Source of the DNA: Oscillospiraceae bacterium
GTDB taxonomy: Bacteria; Bacillota; Clostridia; Saccharofermentanales; Fastidiosipilaceae
Reading direction: 5' to 3'
NCBI GenBank assembly: GCA_029983685.1
Contig: JASBZA010000004.1
Span: forward strand, 1-64,000
Length of the DNA: 64,000 nt
Part shown: positions 25,299-34,077 of the stretch, in pieces
Layout: each line of letters starts with the position of its first letter
Position numbering within the stretch: the stretch's first letter is position 1
Program-made: the position numbers and the translations under genes
The notes under the pieces: generated by a model
Databases searched by the model: none
Told to the model about the DNA's origin: nothing
Seen by the model: the letters and a program-made list of their open reading frames with translations, nothing else

Positions 25299-26246
25299 AT
25301 GGCAATTGCAAAAGCAGAAAAACCACTACCCAAAAAGAAAAAGATTACTGCCAAGACGCTGAAGTCGCAACGCGCACTCCTTATTGCCGCCGCCATCTTC
25401 GTAATATACGGCATCGTATTCTATTATGTTCCCCTGGTCGGCTGGCTCATGGCTTTTCAGGATTATAGCCCCAGATTAGGCTTTTTGGGGTCCGAATTTA
25501 TCGGGATCGACAAGTTCAAGTTCTTGTTTTCCGATAAAACCTTTCTTCGAGTCATCCGAAATACTTTGGCCATGGGTGTATTGAACCTGGTGACATCAAC
25601 ATTTATGGCTATCTTATTTGCCATCTTGCTAAACGAAGTCCGAAATACTCGGGCCAAAAAGGTGGTACAGACTGTTTCCTACCTGCCGCACTTCCTTTCT
25701 TGGATTATTGTTACAGGTATTCTCCACGACGTCCTGGCTTCAGGAGGTATTGTAAACGAATTGCTCTTGAAGTTCGGCTGGGTCGATAAACCCGTTAACT
25801 TCTTTGCCAAACCCGAATGGTTCTGGGGCTTGGTTGCGTTCTCCAATGTTTGGAAAGAAACCGGATGGAACGCCATTATCTATTTGGCCGCCATTACTTC
25901 TATCGATCCTTCTTTATATGAGGCTGCGGCTATTGACGGCGCAGGTCGTTGGCAGCGAATCAAAAATGTGACGCTTCCCGGTATCCGGCCGACCATCATG
26001 ATTCTGTTATTACTCAGTATCGGTAATGTCTTGAACGCTGGTTTCGAAGTCCAATACTTATTAGGAAACGGCTTGGTGCAGAGTGTTTCGCAGACCATCG
26101 ATATTTACGTATTGCGCTGGGGTATCAGCCAGAACGATTATTCCTTAGGTACGGCAGCCGGTCTATTCAAGAGTTTTGTCAGTATCGTTTTGATCGTAAT
26201 CGTCAATCAGCTGGCCAGACACTACGGCGAAGAACGTCTGTACTAG
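25299..26246 (+). CDS. Lpl-type ABC transporter permease (LplB/YteP-like)
   Basis: A 315-residue permease with a basic N-terminal tail (PKKKKITAKTLKSQ) and six hydrophobic segments. The ATPase-contact loop is LYEAAAIDGAGRWQRIKNVTLPG. The segment VFYYVPLVGWLMAFQDYSPR is typical of LplB/YteP. It pairs with the permease at 26257. No ATPase is encoded in the locus, as usual for this class, which borrows an MsmX-like ATPase. Confidence 0.92.
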   Translation: MAIAKAEKPLPKKKKITAKTLKSQRALLIAAAIFVIYGIVFYYVPLVGWLMAFQDYSPRLGFLGSEFIGIDKFKFLFSDKTFLRVIRNTLAMGVLNLVTSTFMAILFAILLNEVRNTRAKKVVQTVSYLPHFLSWIIVTGILHDVLASGGIVNELLLKFGWVDKPVNFFAKPEWFWGLVAFSNVWKETGWNAIIYLAAITSIDPSLYEAAAIDGAGRWQRIKNVTLPGIRPTIMILLLLSIGNVLNAGFEVQYLLGNGLVQSVSQTIDIYVLRWGISQNDYSLGTAAGLFKSFVSIVLIVIVNQLARHYGEERLY

Positions 26247-26256
26247 GAGGTGTTTT

Positions 26257-27159
26257 ATGTCCACATCACGTACTAAAATCAAAAAGATCTATCCGGGCGA
26301 TGTTGCCTTCAGGATTTTTAATACGCTATTCCTAACTATATTTGTCATTATCACGCTTTATCCCATACTAAACACATTGGCGATTTCTTTTAATGACGGA
26401 ACAGACGCTTTACGCGGTGGCATCCATATTGTCCCCCGCGTCTTTACGACCAAGAATTATCAGACGGTGCTGCAAAGGCAAGCGCTGAAAACCGGTGCAT
26501 TTATTACGGTTAGCCGAACGGTATTAGGAACGGTCTTTGCACTTTTTGCCAATGCGGTCCTGGCCTTTATAGTGAGCCGGAAAGAATTTGTTTTTAGAAA
26601 ACAACTTACCGTCTTCTGGATTATTACCATGTATGTAAACGGTGGTCTGATTCCAACCTTCCTCTTATATCGGAAGCTTAATCTGACCGGCACGTTTTGG
26701 GTCTATGTCATCCCGGGTTTGGTCGGTGCCTTTAATATGCTGGTTATTCGTACTTACATGAACGGTATACCGGATTCTTTGGAGGAGTCGGCCATGCTGG
26801 ATGGGGCGGGCTACACCAGAATATTTTGGACCATTATTTCGCCCTTGTGTAAGCCGGTTTACGCTACGGTTGCCTTGTTCGTGGCGGTCTATCAGTGGAA
26901 CTCTTGGTTTGATGCCATGCTTTATAACCGCTTAAGACCGGAGTACACAACTTTGCAGTATGAATTGATGAAGCTTCTGTCATCGGTTATGAATCAAAAT
27001 ACCAATGTAGAGTCCTTGAAGAATGTGCAAGATACGGTTACGCCGACATCGGTCCGGGCAGCGGCGACCATCATCACGATCCTGCCTATCGTTTGTCTTT
27101 ACCCCTTCTTGCAGCGTTACTTTGTGACGGGTTTGACCCTGGGGAGTGTAAAAGCCTAG
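26257..27159 (+). CDS. Lpl-type ABC transporter permease (LplC/YtcP-like)
   Basis: A 300-residue permease. The EAA loop reads LEESAMLDGAGYTRIFWTIISPL and the C terminus LQRYFVTGLTLGSVKA is the standard end of this subfamily. AGGAGG lies 10 bases after the preceding stop. Its stop is 6 bases before the kinase gene, so the kinase is in the same transcript. Confidence 0.92.
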   Translation: MSTSRTKIKKIYPGDVAFRIFNTLFLTIFVIITLYPILNTLAISFNDGTDALRGGIHIVPRVFTTKNYQTVLQRQALKTGAFITVSRTVLGTVFALFANAVLAFIVSRKEFVFRKQLTVFWIITMYVNGGLIPTFLLYRKLNLTGTFWVYVIPGLVGAFNMLVIRTYMNGIPDSLEESAMLDGAGYTRIFWTIISPLCKPVYATVALFVAVYQWNSWFDAMLYNRLRPEYTTLQYELMKLLSSVMNQNTNVESLKNVQDTVTPTSVRAAATIITILPIVCLYPFLQRYFVTGLTLGSVKA

Positions 27160-27165
27160 AGCACT

Positions 27166-28896
27166 ATGGATAAGTTCAAAATCCGGACACAGCTATTGAT
27201 TTTCTACCTCATCGGTATGTTGATTCCACTGATTATTGTGGATGCCATTATTTTCAATATTCTCGTTTCGGCAGAAAAAGAGAGGAATGACTACGAGATG
27301 TCGGGGACTACGGAGGCAGTCAGCAACGCGATAGTGAACCGGATTATGAACACGGCTGTTTTGGCCGAAAACATTAATCGAAATAAGCAGGTGAACGCCT
27401 TTTTGGCAACGGACTATGCATCCTTAGAGACCTATGTAGACCGTTGGCAGAAAATAAGAAAGGATACGCTGAACCGGGGCAATATCGGCTACGATGCGCC
27501 GACCTTCTACATCTATGTCGATAACGATACCATCGTCAACGGCGGAGGTTTTGCCCGTTTGGATAAAATTGCCGATGCCCCCTGGTTAAGAGAGTTTGAA
27601 GCGAGGGGAGAAGCGGAGCAGTTCCGGGCTTTTTATGATTATTCGCCCGTTATGCATTCAGGTCAGCGTGTCTTTTACTTCGTACGTGAGATGGATTTTT
27701 ACAACAAGGAGCAAAGAAAGATTCTCACGTTGAAGCTGGAAGGGTCGGCCTTAGATCGCTTCATAAAGGATCTCAATTACCAGGTTCCCATTTATGTCTG
27801 TGCCGATAATAAAATTCTTTTTTCGAATCGGACCGAATATAAGGAGGCCGAGGATTTTGAGACATTCGATTTACAGGCCAAAGTCGGCTATGAGAAAGAT
27901 CTGCAAATCTACGGCACGGACCTTCAAGTTTACATCCTTTTTCAGCCCGTTCCTATAAACGAAATTATTAAAAACAACAGCGGTCTACTGCTTTTTATGC
28001 TGGCTTTACATATCTTGCAGGTCATCGTCATGATTTCTCTTTTGAATCATTCTCTTGTAGAGCGCATTACCGAGCTTAGTAAAGTTTTCCGAAATGTGAA
28101 TGCCGACCACATTCCTAAACTGGAACGTGTCAGAGGCAAAGACGAGATCGGCAAGCTCATGTCCGGCTACAACGAGATGGCCGACCGGATGAACCATCTG
28201 ATCGATTCGATCTACCGCAACCAAATCAAAGAACAAAAGATGAGTATAGCCCGCCAGCAGGCCGAGCTCAAAGCCTTGCAGTCTCAAATCAATCCGCATT
28301 TTCTTTTTAACGCCTTGGAAAGTATTCGTATGCACAGCCTGTTGAAATATGAGTACGAGACGGCTGAAATGGTCGAAAATCTCGCTCTAATGGTCCGCCA
28401 GAATGTGGATTGGGGAGAAGACCTGATTCCCATCGGAGATGAGTTGGAGTTTGTCCGCGCCTATTTGGAATTACAAAAATACCGTTTCGACAAGAAGTTT
28501 AACTACGATATCGAAATGGATGAGGACTTGGGAAAATACAGAATTCCGCGCCTCTCTATTGTGACCTTTGTCGAGAATGCTTGTGTACACGGTATTGAGA
28601 ACAAGTGCGGTAACAGCTGGCTTTTCGTGAGAGTTTATGAAAAAGAAGGCAATTGTCTTATCGAAATAGAAGATACCGGTGCCGGCATGAAGGAAGACGA
28701 ATGCCAAAGACAATTGCAACGTATGCGGGAAGCCGGCTGGGAAGATTTGAAGGCCGAAAAACAAGTCGGCATGCTAAACGCCTCCATCAGGCTGCGTCTG
28801 TTGACCGACAATCGCGTACGTTTTGCCCTTCAAAGTGAGGAGCAGGTCGGAACCACGGTTGAGATTGCTATCCCTATGGACAGCTTAAGAAGTTGA
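27166..28896 (+). CDS. YesM-type sensor histidine kinase
   Basis: A 576-residue membrane kinase. There is one N-terminal transmembrane segment, an extracellular sensor of about 250 residues, a second transmembrane segment around residues 270-290 and a HAMP-like linker. The His_kinase domain has QINPHFLFNALESIRMHS with the phospho-accepting histidine. The ATPase domain has the N-box VENACVHGIE and EDTGAGM. It presumably senses xylan fragments or the loaded binding protein and phosphorylates the regulator at 21701. Placing the kinase after the transporter, separate from its regulator, is a modest departure from the adjacent yesMN order. Confidence 0.92.
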   Translation: MDKFKIRTQLLIFYLIGMLIPLIIVDAIIFNILVSAEKERNDYEMSGTTEAVSNAIVNRIMNTAVLAENINRNKQVNAFLATDYASLETYVDRWQKIRKDTLNRGNIGYDAPTFYIYVDNDTIVNGGGFARLDKIADAPWLREFEARGEAEQFRAFYDYSPVMHSGQRVFYFVREMDFYNKEQRKILTLKLEGSALDRFIKDLNYQVPIYVCADNKILFSNRTEYKEAEDFETFDLQAKVGYEKDLQIYGTDLQVYILFQPVPINEIIKNNSGLLLFMLALHILQVIVMISLLNHSLVERITELSKVFRNVNADHIPKLERVRGKDEIGKLMSGYNEMADRMNHLIDSIYRNQIKEQKMSIARQQAELKALQSQINPHFLFNALESIRMHSLLKYEYETAEMVENLALMVRQNVDWGEDLIPIGDELEFVRAYLELQKYRFDKKFNYDIEMDEDLGKYRIPRLSIVTFVENACVHGIENKCGNSWLFVRVYEKEGNCLIEIEDTGAGMKEDECQRQLQRMREAGWEDLKAEKQVGMLNASIRLRLLTDNRVRFALQSEEQVGTTVEIAIPMDSLRS

Positions 28897-28930
28897 AAGT
28901 TAAAAATAGAAGAATAGTAGGAAGACACAA

Positions 28931-30160
28931 ATGGATTTTTCAGCAAGAAAAGGACAAGCAAACATTCGCCTTATAGACGCCGAAGGAAGTCCCGTGGCAG
29001 ATAAGAAGGTAGAGGTTCAGATGACCCGCCATGCCTTTTTATTCGGCTGTGGAGCCTTCGATTTTGTAGACTACTATAATCTGCCTGAAGGTGAGGAAGA
29101 CCCTGCGCTCCAAGATCGGATAGACAAGTGGCTGGCCCTTTATAACTACGGAACCTTGCCTTTTTACTGGGGACGTTTTGAGCCTAAAGAAGGCAAGCCT
29201 CAAACCGAAAAGCTTATGAAGGCTGCTCAATATCTTAAAAACAAGGGCGTTGAACTAAAGGGGCACCCCTTGTGTTGGCATACGGTCTGTGCCGACTGGC
29301 TCTTGAAATATGACAACGAGACGATTCTCCAAAAGCAAATCGACCGTATCCATCGCGACGTCGGCCAATTCAAGGGCCTCATTGACTGCTGGGATGTTAT
29401 CAATGAAGTCGTCATCATGCCGATTTTCGATAAGTACGACAATGCCATTACACGTCTGGCCAAAGACCTGGGCCGTGTCGGCATCGTTAAGCAAATGTTT
29501 GAAGCCGCCTACGAAACCAATCCCGGCGCAGAGCTTTTAATTAATGACTTTAATACTTCGACGAACTACGAAATCCTGATTGACGGTTGCCTCAACGCCG
29601 GTGTACCCATTTCGGCTATCGGTATTCAGTCTCACCAGCACCAGGGCTACTGGGGAGTCGAGAAGTTAGAAGCGGTTCTGGAGCGTTACGAGCACTTTGG
29701 CCTGCCGATTCACTTTACCGAGAACACCTTAATTTCAGGTGACCTGATGCCGGAATACATCGTGGACTTGAACGATTGGCAAGTGCCCGAATGGCCCAGC
29801 ACGGCGGAAGGCGAAGAGCGTCAGATGCAAGAAGTAGAAGAGATGTATCGAATTCTCTTTAACCATCCGCTGGTTGAAGCCATCACCGGTTGGGACTTTA
29901 CCGACGGGGCCTGGTTGGGTGCGCCCAGCGGTGTCTTACGAGAGGATAATACCGTAAAGCCGGTCTACAAGCGTCTGAAGGAATTGATAAAGCAGGAATG
30001 GTGGACGACTTTTGAGAGCCACAGCGATACGGATGGCCAAATCCGGGTTGAGGGTTTTAAGGGCGATTACGAGCTTCTAATAGACGGCAAGGCCTATCCC
30101 TTTACGCTTGCTTCGGCCAAAGACGGCGCCGAAGATACTATCGTCATCCGCCTGTCTTAG
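28931..30160 (+). CDS. GH10 endo-1,4-beta-xylanase, cytoplasmic type
   Basis: A 409-residue family 10 glycoside hydrolase. The acid/base is E159 in WDVINEV and the nucleophile is E264 in HFTENT. The HPLCWHTVCADWL strand is also typical. Residues 1-40 form a small beta-rich extension (ANIRLIDAEGSPVADKKVEV) seen before some GH10 domains, and a short beta extension ends the protein. There is no signal peptide, so it probably cuts imported xylo-oligosaccharides inside the cell. AGTAGGA precedes the ATG. Confidence 0.9.
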   Translation: MDFSARKGQANIRLIDAEGSPVADKKVEVQMTRHAFLFGCGAFDFVDYYNLPEGEEDPALQDRIDKWLALYNYGTLPFYWGRFEPKEGKPQTEKLMKAAQYLKNKGVELKGHPLCWHTVCADWLLKYDNETILQKQIDRIHRDVGQFKGLIDCWDVINEVVIMPIFDKYDNAITRLAKDLGRVGIVKQMFEAAYETNPGAELLINDFNTSTNYEILIDGCLNAGVPISAIGIQSHQHQGYWGVEKLEAVLERYEHFGLPIHFTENTLISGDLMPEYIVDLNDWQVPEWPSTAEGEERQMQEVEEMYRILFNHPLVEAITGWDFTDGAWLGAPSGVLREDNTVKPVYKRLKELIKQEWWTTFESHSDTDGQIRVEGFKGDYELLIDGKAYPFTLASAKDGAEDTIVIRLS

Positions 30161-30188
30161 TGGAATAATAAAGAAGGAGATAAAAGAG

Positions 30189-31208
30189 ATGAGTTTAAAG
30201 CAAAAGTTACAGACCTATTTTGAGCTGGGGGCTGCGGTTTCGGCTAAGAACCTGGAAGATACAGGCGCTGCTTCTTTGCTAAAAGAAGAATCTTCGCTCA
30301 TAACAGCCGAAAATGAGATGAAGCCCATGTTCATCCTGGACCATGCCCAGAGCTTGGAGAACCTTAAGACAGACGGGGCACCGGGCTGTGATTTTACTAT
30401 GGCGCGCAAATATTTGGACTATGCGAAAAAGCATAAACTGAAACTTCGGGCCCACACCCTGGTCTGGCACAACCAGACACCACGCTGGTTTTTTGCGAAA
30501 GACTACAGCGATCTGGAAGACGCGCCCTTGGTCCACCGGGAAACTATGTTATTTCGTATGGAAGCCTTTATTCGCGATTACATGACCTTCGTCTATAAGG
30601 AGTATCCGGGCCTGGTCTATGCTTGGGATGTCTGTAATGAAGCCGTGGCAGACGACGCGTCCGTTAGAAAGTCGCTTTGGACCCAGACTTTGGGCGAAGA
30701 CTATTGCTTTAAGGCCTTTGAATTTGCCAAACGTTACAACAGCGAGGATGCCTTACTTTTTTATAACGATTACAGCAGCTTTGTGCCAAAGAAGCGGGAT
30801 TTCATCTTGGACAATATCCTGAAGCCTTTGATGGAACATAATTTGGTAGACGGTATGGGCATGCAGACCCACCTCCTGATGGATTCTGACTTGGGCCTTT
30901 ATGAAGAAGCTCTGAAAATCTACGGGGAGACCGGTTTGACCCTACATGTGACAGAACTAGACATACACACACCGGGTGACGACCCGGCCCATCAGCAAGC
31001 CTTGCTGGAAAAATATAGCGAGCTTTTCGGTATTTATAAGCGCGCCGTGGAAGAGAAGACGGCCAAACTCGAAGCCGTGATTTTCTGGGGCATACGTGAT
31101 GAAGATAGTTGGCTTACTGAATTTAGAAAAGAAGCAAGTTTCCCTCTGCTTTTTGCGGGAGACTATAAAAGGAAAGCGATTTATGACCAATTGGAAGGAG
31201 AACTCTAA
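30189..31208 (+). CDS. GH10 endo-1,4-beta-xylanase, second cytoplasmic copy
   Basis: A 339-residue compact GH10 domain. The acid/base is E151 in WDVCNEAV and the nucleophile is E256 in HVTELDIH. KLRAHTLVWHNQTPRWFF is the substrate-cleft strand. No signal peptide is present. It is clearly diverged from the first GH10 gene (different lengths and loops), so it is not a recent tandem duplicate. The two may differ in preferred substitution or chain length. AAGGAG at 30173-30178 supports ATG 30189 over the longer in-frame start at 30108. The stop overlaps the ATG of the next gene. Confidence 0.9.
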   Translation: MSLKQKLQTYFELGAAVSAKNLEDTGAASLLKEESSLITAENEMKPMFILDHAQSLENLKTDGAPGCDFTMARKYLDYAKKHKLKLRAHTLVWHNQTPRWFFAKDYSDLEDAPLVHRETMLFRMEAFIRDYMTFVYKEYPGLVYAWDVCNEAVADDASVRKSLWTQTLGEDYCFKAFEFAKRYNSEDALLFYNDYSSFVPKKRDFILDNILKPLMEHNLVDGMGMQTHLLMDSDLGLYEEALKIYGETGLTLHVTELDIHTPGDDPAHQQALLEKYSELFGIYKRAVEEKTAKLEAVIFWGIRDEDSWLTEFRKEASFPLLFAGDYKRKAIYDQLEGEL

Positions 31209-33205
31209 TGAAAATCTATGTGGATGTAAACGCTAAGTTTGACGGAGACGGCAGTAATAAGAGACCCTTTAAGACCATATCGGAAGCGGCTCAAGTTGCC
31301 TTACCGGGCGACAAGGTCCTGGTAGCCCCCGGTGTTTATCGCGAAAATGTGAAACCGGTCCATGCCGGAACAGAAGAGGATCGTATCGTTTATAAGAGTG
31401 TTAAGCCTTTGGCCGCTGTCGTTACCGGTGCGGAGGAGGTCAAAAACTGGGAAAGACATCAAGCTGACGTCTGGCTGGCCCGAATCAAGAATGGTGTTTT
31501 CGGAGATTATAATCCTTACACCACCTATGTTTTCGGCGACTGGTATTTTGCAACACGTGACAAACATACCGGCTGCGTGTGGCTGAATGATGAAGCCTTG
31601 TATGAAGCGACCACCTTAGAAGACTGTTTAAACCCAAAGAAATCCGAAACCTCCTGGGTACCGGAGAAATCCTTATGTAAATGGTATACCGAACAAGATG
31701 AGGAGAAAGACGAAACCCTAATCTACGCCAATTTCGGCGGCATCGACCCCAACGAAGAGAAGGTCGAAATTACGGTGAGACGCCAATGCTTCATGCCGGA
31801 AGAAACCGGTATCGGCTACATTACCGTAAAGGGTTTCGACATTAATAAAGCCGCGACCACCTGGGCACCACCGGCCGCTTATCAGGACGGTATGATCGGA
31901 CCGCATTGGTCCAAGGGCTGGATTATCGAAGAGTGTGACATCTGGGGCAGCAAATGTGCCGGTATTTCTATCGGCAAGTATCTGGACCCGGAAAACAACC
32001 ACTACTTTACGACCAAACATGTAAAGAGCCCAACGCAGATGGAGCGTGATGCGGTTTGTCGTGGCCAATACCATGGCTGGATCAAAGAAAAAGTCGGTAG
32101 CCACATCATCCGTCGAAACAATATTCACCACTGTGAGCAAGGTGGTATTATCGGCCGTATGGGCGGTGTTTTCTCCCTGATTGAAGATAACCATATTCAC
32201 CATATCAACAACATGATGGAGCTGGGCGGAGCGGAAATTGCCGGTATTAAGATTCACGCCGCCATCGACATTACCATGCGGCGTAACCACATTCACCATT
32301 GCACCATGGGCATCTGGACCGACTGGGAAGCTCAGGGAACGCGTATATCACAAAACCTCTTACACGATAATCAAAAGCCTGCCTTCGCCAAGCACTTGCC
32401 GGGCGGCATGATGAGTATGGACCTTTTTGTCGAGGTATCGCATGGACCGACCCTTATTGACAACAATATTCTCTTATCAGACGTTTCCTTGCGTTTCGCA
32501 ACCCAGGGTGTGGCCCTGGTCCATAACCTTATTGCCGGATCTTTCACCTGTGTAGGCGACGGAACCGGCTGGCGTTATACGCCCTATCACTTCCCCCATC
32601 AAACGGAAGTCATGGGGTTCATGACCATCCTGCACGGCGATAATCGCTTTTATAACAATATCTTTGTCCAGAAGTGGCCCAAGGAAAACTACCAAGTCTT
32701 CTCCGACAGTGCACCGGACGAACCCGGTCAGGGCGAGAACCGCGAAGTCGGTACTCATGTCTTTGACGACTACCCGACCTATGATGAATGGATCAGTCAT
32801 TTCCAAATGGAGGAAGACATTCCCAACATGCGTGAACTAGAGCAATTCCACTTCTCGCACTTGCCGATTTGGGCCAAAGGCAATGCCTATTTGGCCGGAG
32901 CTGAGGCTTGGAAAAAGGAAAGAGATTTCTTCACGGATAAAGACAGTGAAATCAGCTTAGAACTCGTAGAGGAGAAGGGCCAGTACAAGCTTCAAACTAA
33001 TCTTTATGATGTCATGAAAGACTTCCGGGCGGACATGGTCCACACCGAGACCTTGGGCAAGGCCTTTGAACCGGACCAAGCCTTTGAGAACAATGACGGA
33101 ACACCAATCAGCTTTAATAAGGATTATTTCGGTAATCATCGTGGCGTAGAGGTCTTGCCCGGTCCTTTTGCCCGGGCAGAAGACGCCGCAAAAGCGTTAT
33201 TATAA
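31208..33205 (+). CDS. GH120 beta-xylosidase
   Basis: A 665-residue right-handed parallel beta-helix protein that I match from memory to the Thermoanaerobacterium GH120 xylosidase family. Shared stretches are FGDYNPYTTYVFGDW, ANFGGIDPNEEKVEITVRR, TVKGFDINKAATTWAPP and GPHWSKGWIIE. The probable nucleophile is D372 in TDWEAQGTR and the acid/base is E409 in LFVEVSHGP. An insertion of about 14 residues lies between them compared with the characterised enzyme. No signal peptide is present. It would release xylose from the products of the two upstream xylanases. GGAGAA lies just before the ATG. Confidence 0.85.
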   Translation: MKIYVDVNAKFDGDGSNKRPFKTISEAAQVALPGDKVLVAPGVYRENVKPVHAGTEEDRIVYKSVKPLAAVVTGAEEVKNWERHQADVWLARIKNGVFGDYNPYTTYVFGDWYFATRDKHTGCVWLNDEALYEATTLEDCLNPKKSETSWVPEKSLCKWYTEQDEEKDETLIYANFGGIDPNEEKVEITVRRQCFMPEETGIGYITVKGFDINKAATTWAPPAAYQDGMIGPHWSKGWIIEECDIWGSKCAGISIGKYLDPENNHYFTTKHVKSPTQMERDAVCRGQYHGWIKEKVGSHIIRRNNIHHCEQGGIIGRMGGVFSLIEDNHIHHINNMMELGGAEIAGIKIHAAIDITMRRNHIHHCTMGIWTDWEAQGTRISQNLLHDNQKPAFAKHLPGGMMSMDLFVEVSHGPTLIDNNILLSDVSLRFATQGVALVHNLIAGSFTCVGDGTGWRYTPYHFPHQTEVMGFMTILHGDNRFYNNIFVQKWPKENYQVFSDSAPDEPGQGENREVGTHVFDDYPTYDEWISHFQMEEDIPNMRELEQFHFSHLPIWAKGNAYLAGAEAWKKERDFFTDKDSEISLELVEEKGQYKLQTNLYDVMKDFRADMVHTETLGKAFEPDQAFENNDGTPISFNKDYFGNHRGVEVLPGPFARAEDAAKALL

Positions 33206-33208
33206 GTT

Positions 33209-33981
33209 TGAATATGAAGGCATTGACCTTTGCCGCAAAGAAGGTGTGGACTTTATTTTGGCCCTGGGCGGAGGCTCTACCATTGACTCGTCTAAAACCA
33301 TTGCAGCCGGCACCTTATATGACCGCGATTTCTGGGACTTCTACAGCAAGGGCATTGCCGTCGAAAAAGGTATGGCTCTTCCTGTATGAACTGTCCTAAC
33401 CATCGCTGCAGCCGGATCCGAGGGTTCGCCCGATTCGGTTATTACTAATGAAAAAACCAATTTCAAAGGTGGTGCCTCAGGTGAAGGCCTGCGTCCAGTG
33501 TTCTCCATCCTGAATCCGGAGCTCACGGAGACTTTACCGGCCTATCAGACGGCCTGCGGTATCACCGATATTATGGCCCATCTCTTCGAGCGTTATTTCA
33601 CGAACACCGAAGAAGTGGAAGCCACCGACCGAATGATTGAAGGTCACTTGCAGGCCATGATTCATGAAGGCCCTCGTGTTATTGAAGTATAACTATAAGC
33701 AGGATGTCATGCGCTTTGCCCAGCTGGCCGTGCGTGTTTGGGGTTGCAGCATGGATTTTGCTAATCTCGAGAGAACGGCTTTAGAAGGTATAGATAGATT
33801 CCGTGCCTTCCTTAAGTCTATCGGTATGCCCCTGACTTTGGCCGAAATCGGCGGCAAGGAAGAGGACATTCCCGATATGGCCAAAAACGTCGTTTACGGT
33901 AACGGAGGCTCGGGCAATATCGGAGGCTTTGTCAGCTTATCTGAAGAAGATGTGGCCAACATTTATCGCCTAGTCCTGTAA
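33209..33981 (+). pseudogene. Deleted iron-containing alcohol dehydrogenase
   Basis: The N-terminal third is missing. The remnant begins immediately at the xylosidase stop as YKFEYEGIDLCRKEGVDF and the LALGGGSTIDSSKTIAAG nucleotide-binding motif. An in-frame TGA at 33387-33389 replaces the glycine of LPVGTVLT. A metal-site start DIMAHLFERYF survives. After GPRVIE, about 60-80 residues that carry the other iron-binding histidines are gone. The frame then shifts to YNYKQDVMRFAQLAVRVWG and runs to the natural C terminus at 33981. Related to butanol dehydrogenases (BdhA/YqhD type). Confidence 0.88.
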
Positions 33982-34007
33982 GACTAAGCCTTACTTATTG
34001 TAAAAAG

Positions 34008-34042
34008 AACTCCCCCGTCGGCCTTGATCCGGTGAGGGAGTT
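34008..34042. terminator. Bidirectional terminator between convergent genes
   Basis: AACTCCCCCG (34008-34017) pairs with CGGTGAGGGAGTT (34030-34042). On the minus strand the stem is followed by CTTTTTAC, a good T-tract for the permease gene at 34078. Confidence 0.75.
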
Positions 34043-34077
34043 TACTATGTTTTTGGGCCTTCATACCGGGCTGAAAC

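Noticed and set aside
31718..32299. Open frame of 193 codons on the minus strand
   Set aside because: It is the antisense shadow of the GH120 gene, with no ribosome-binding site or recognisable motif.
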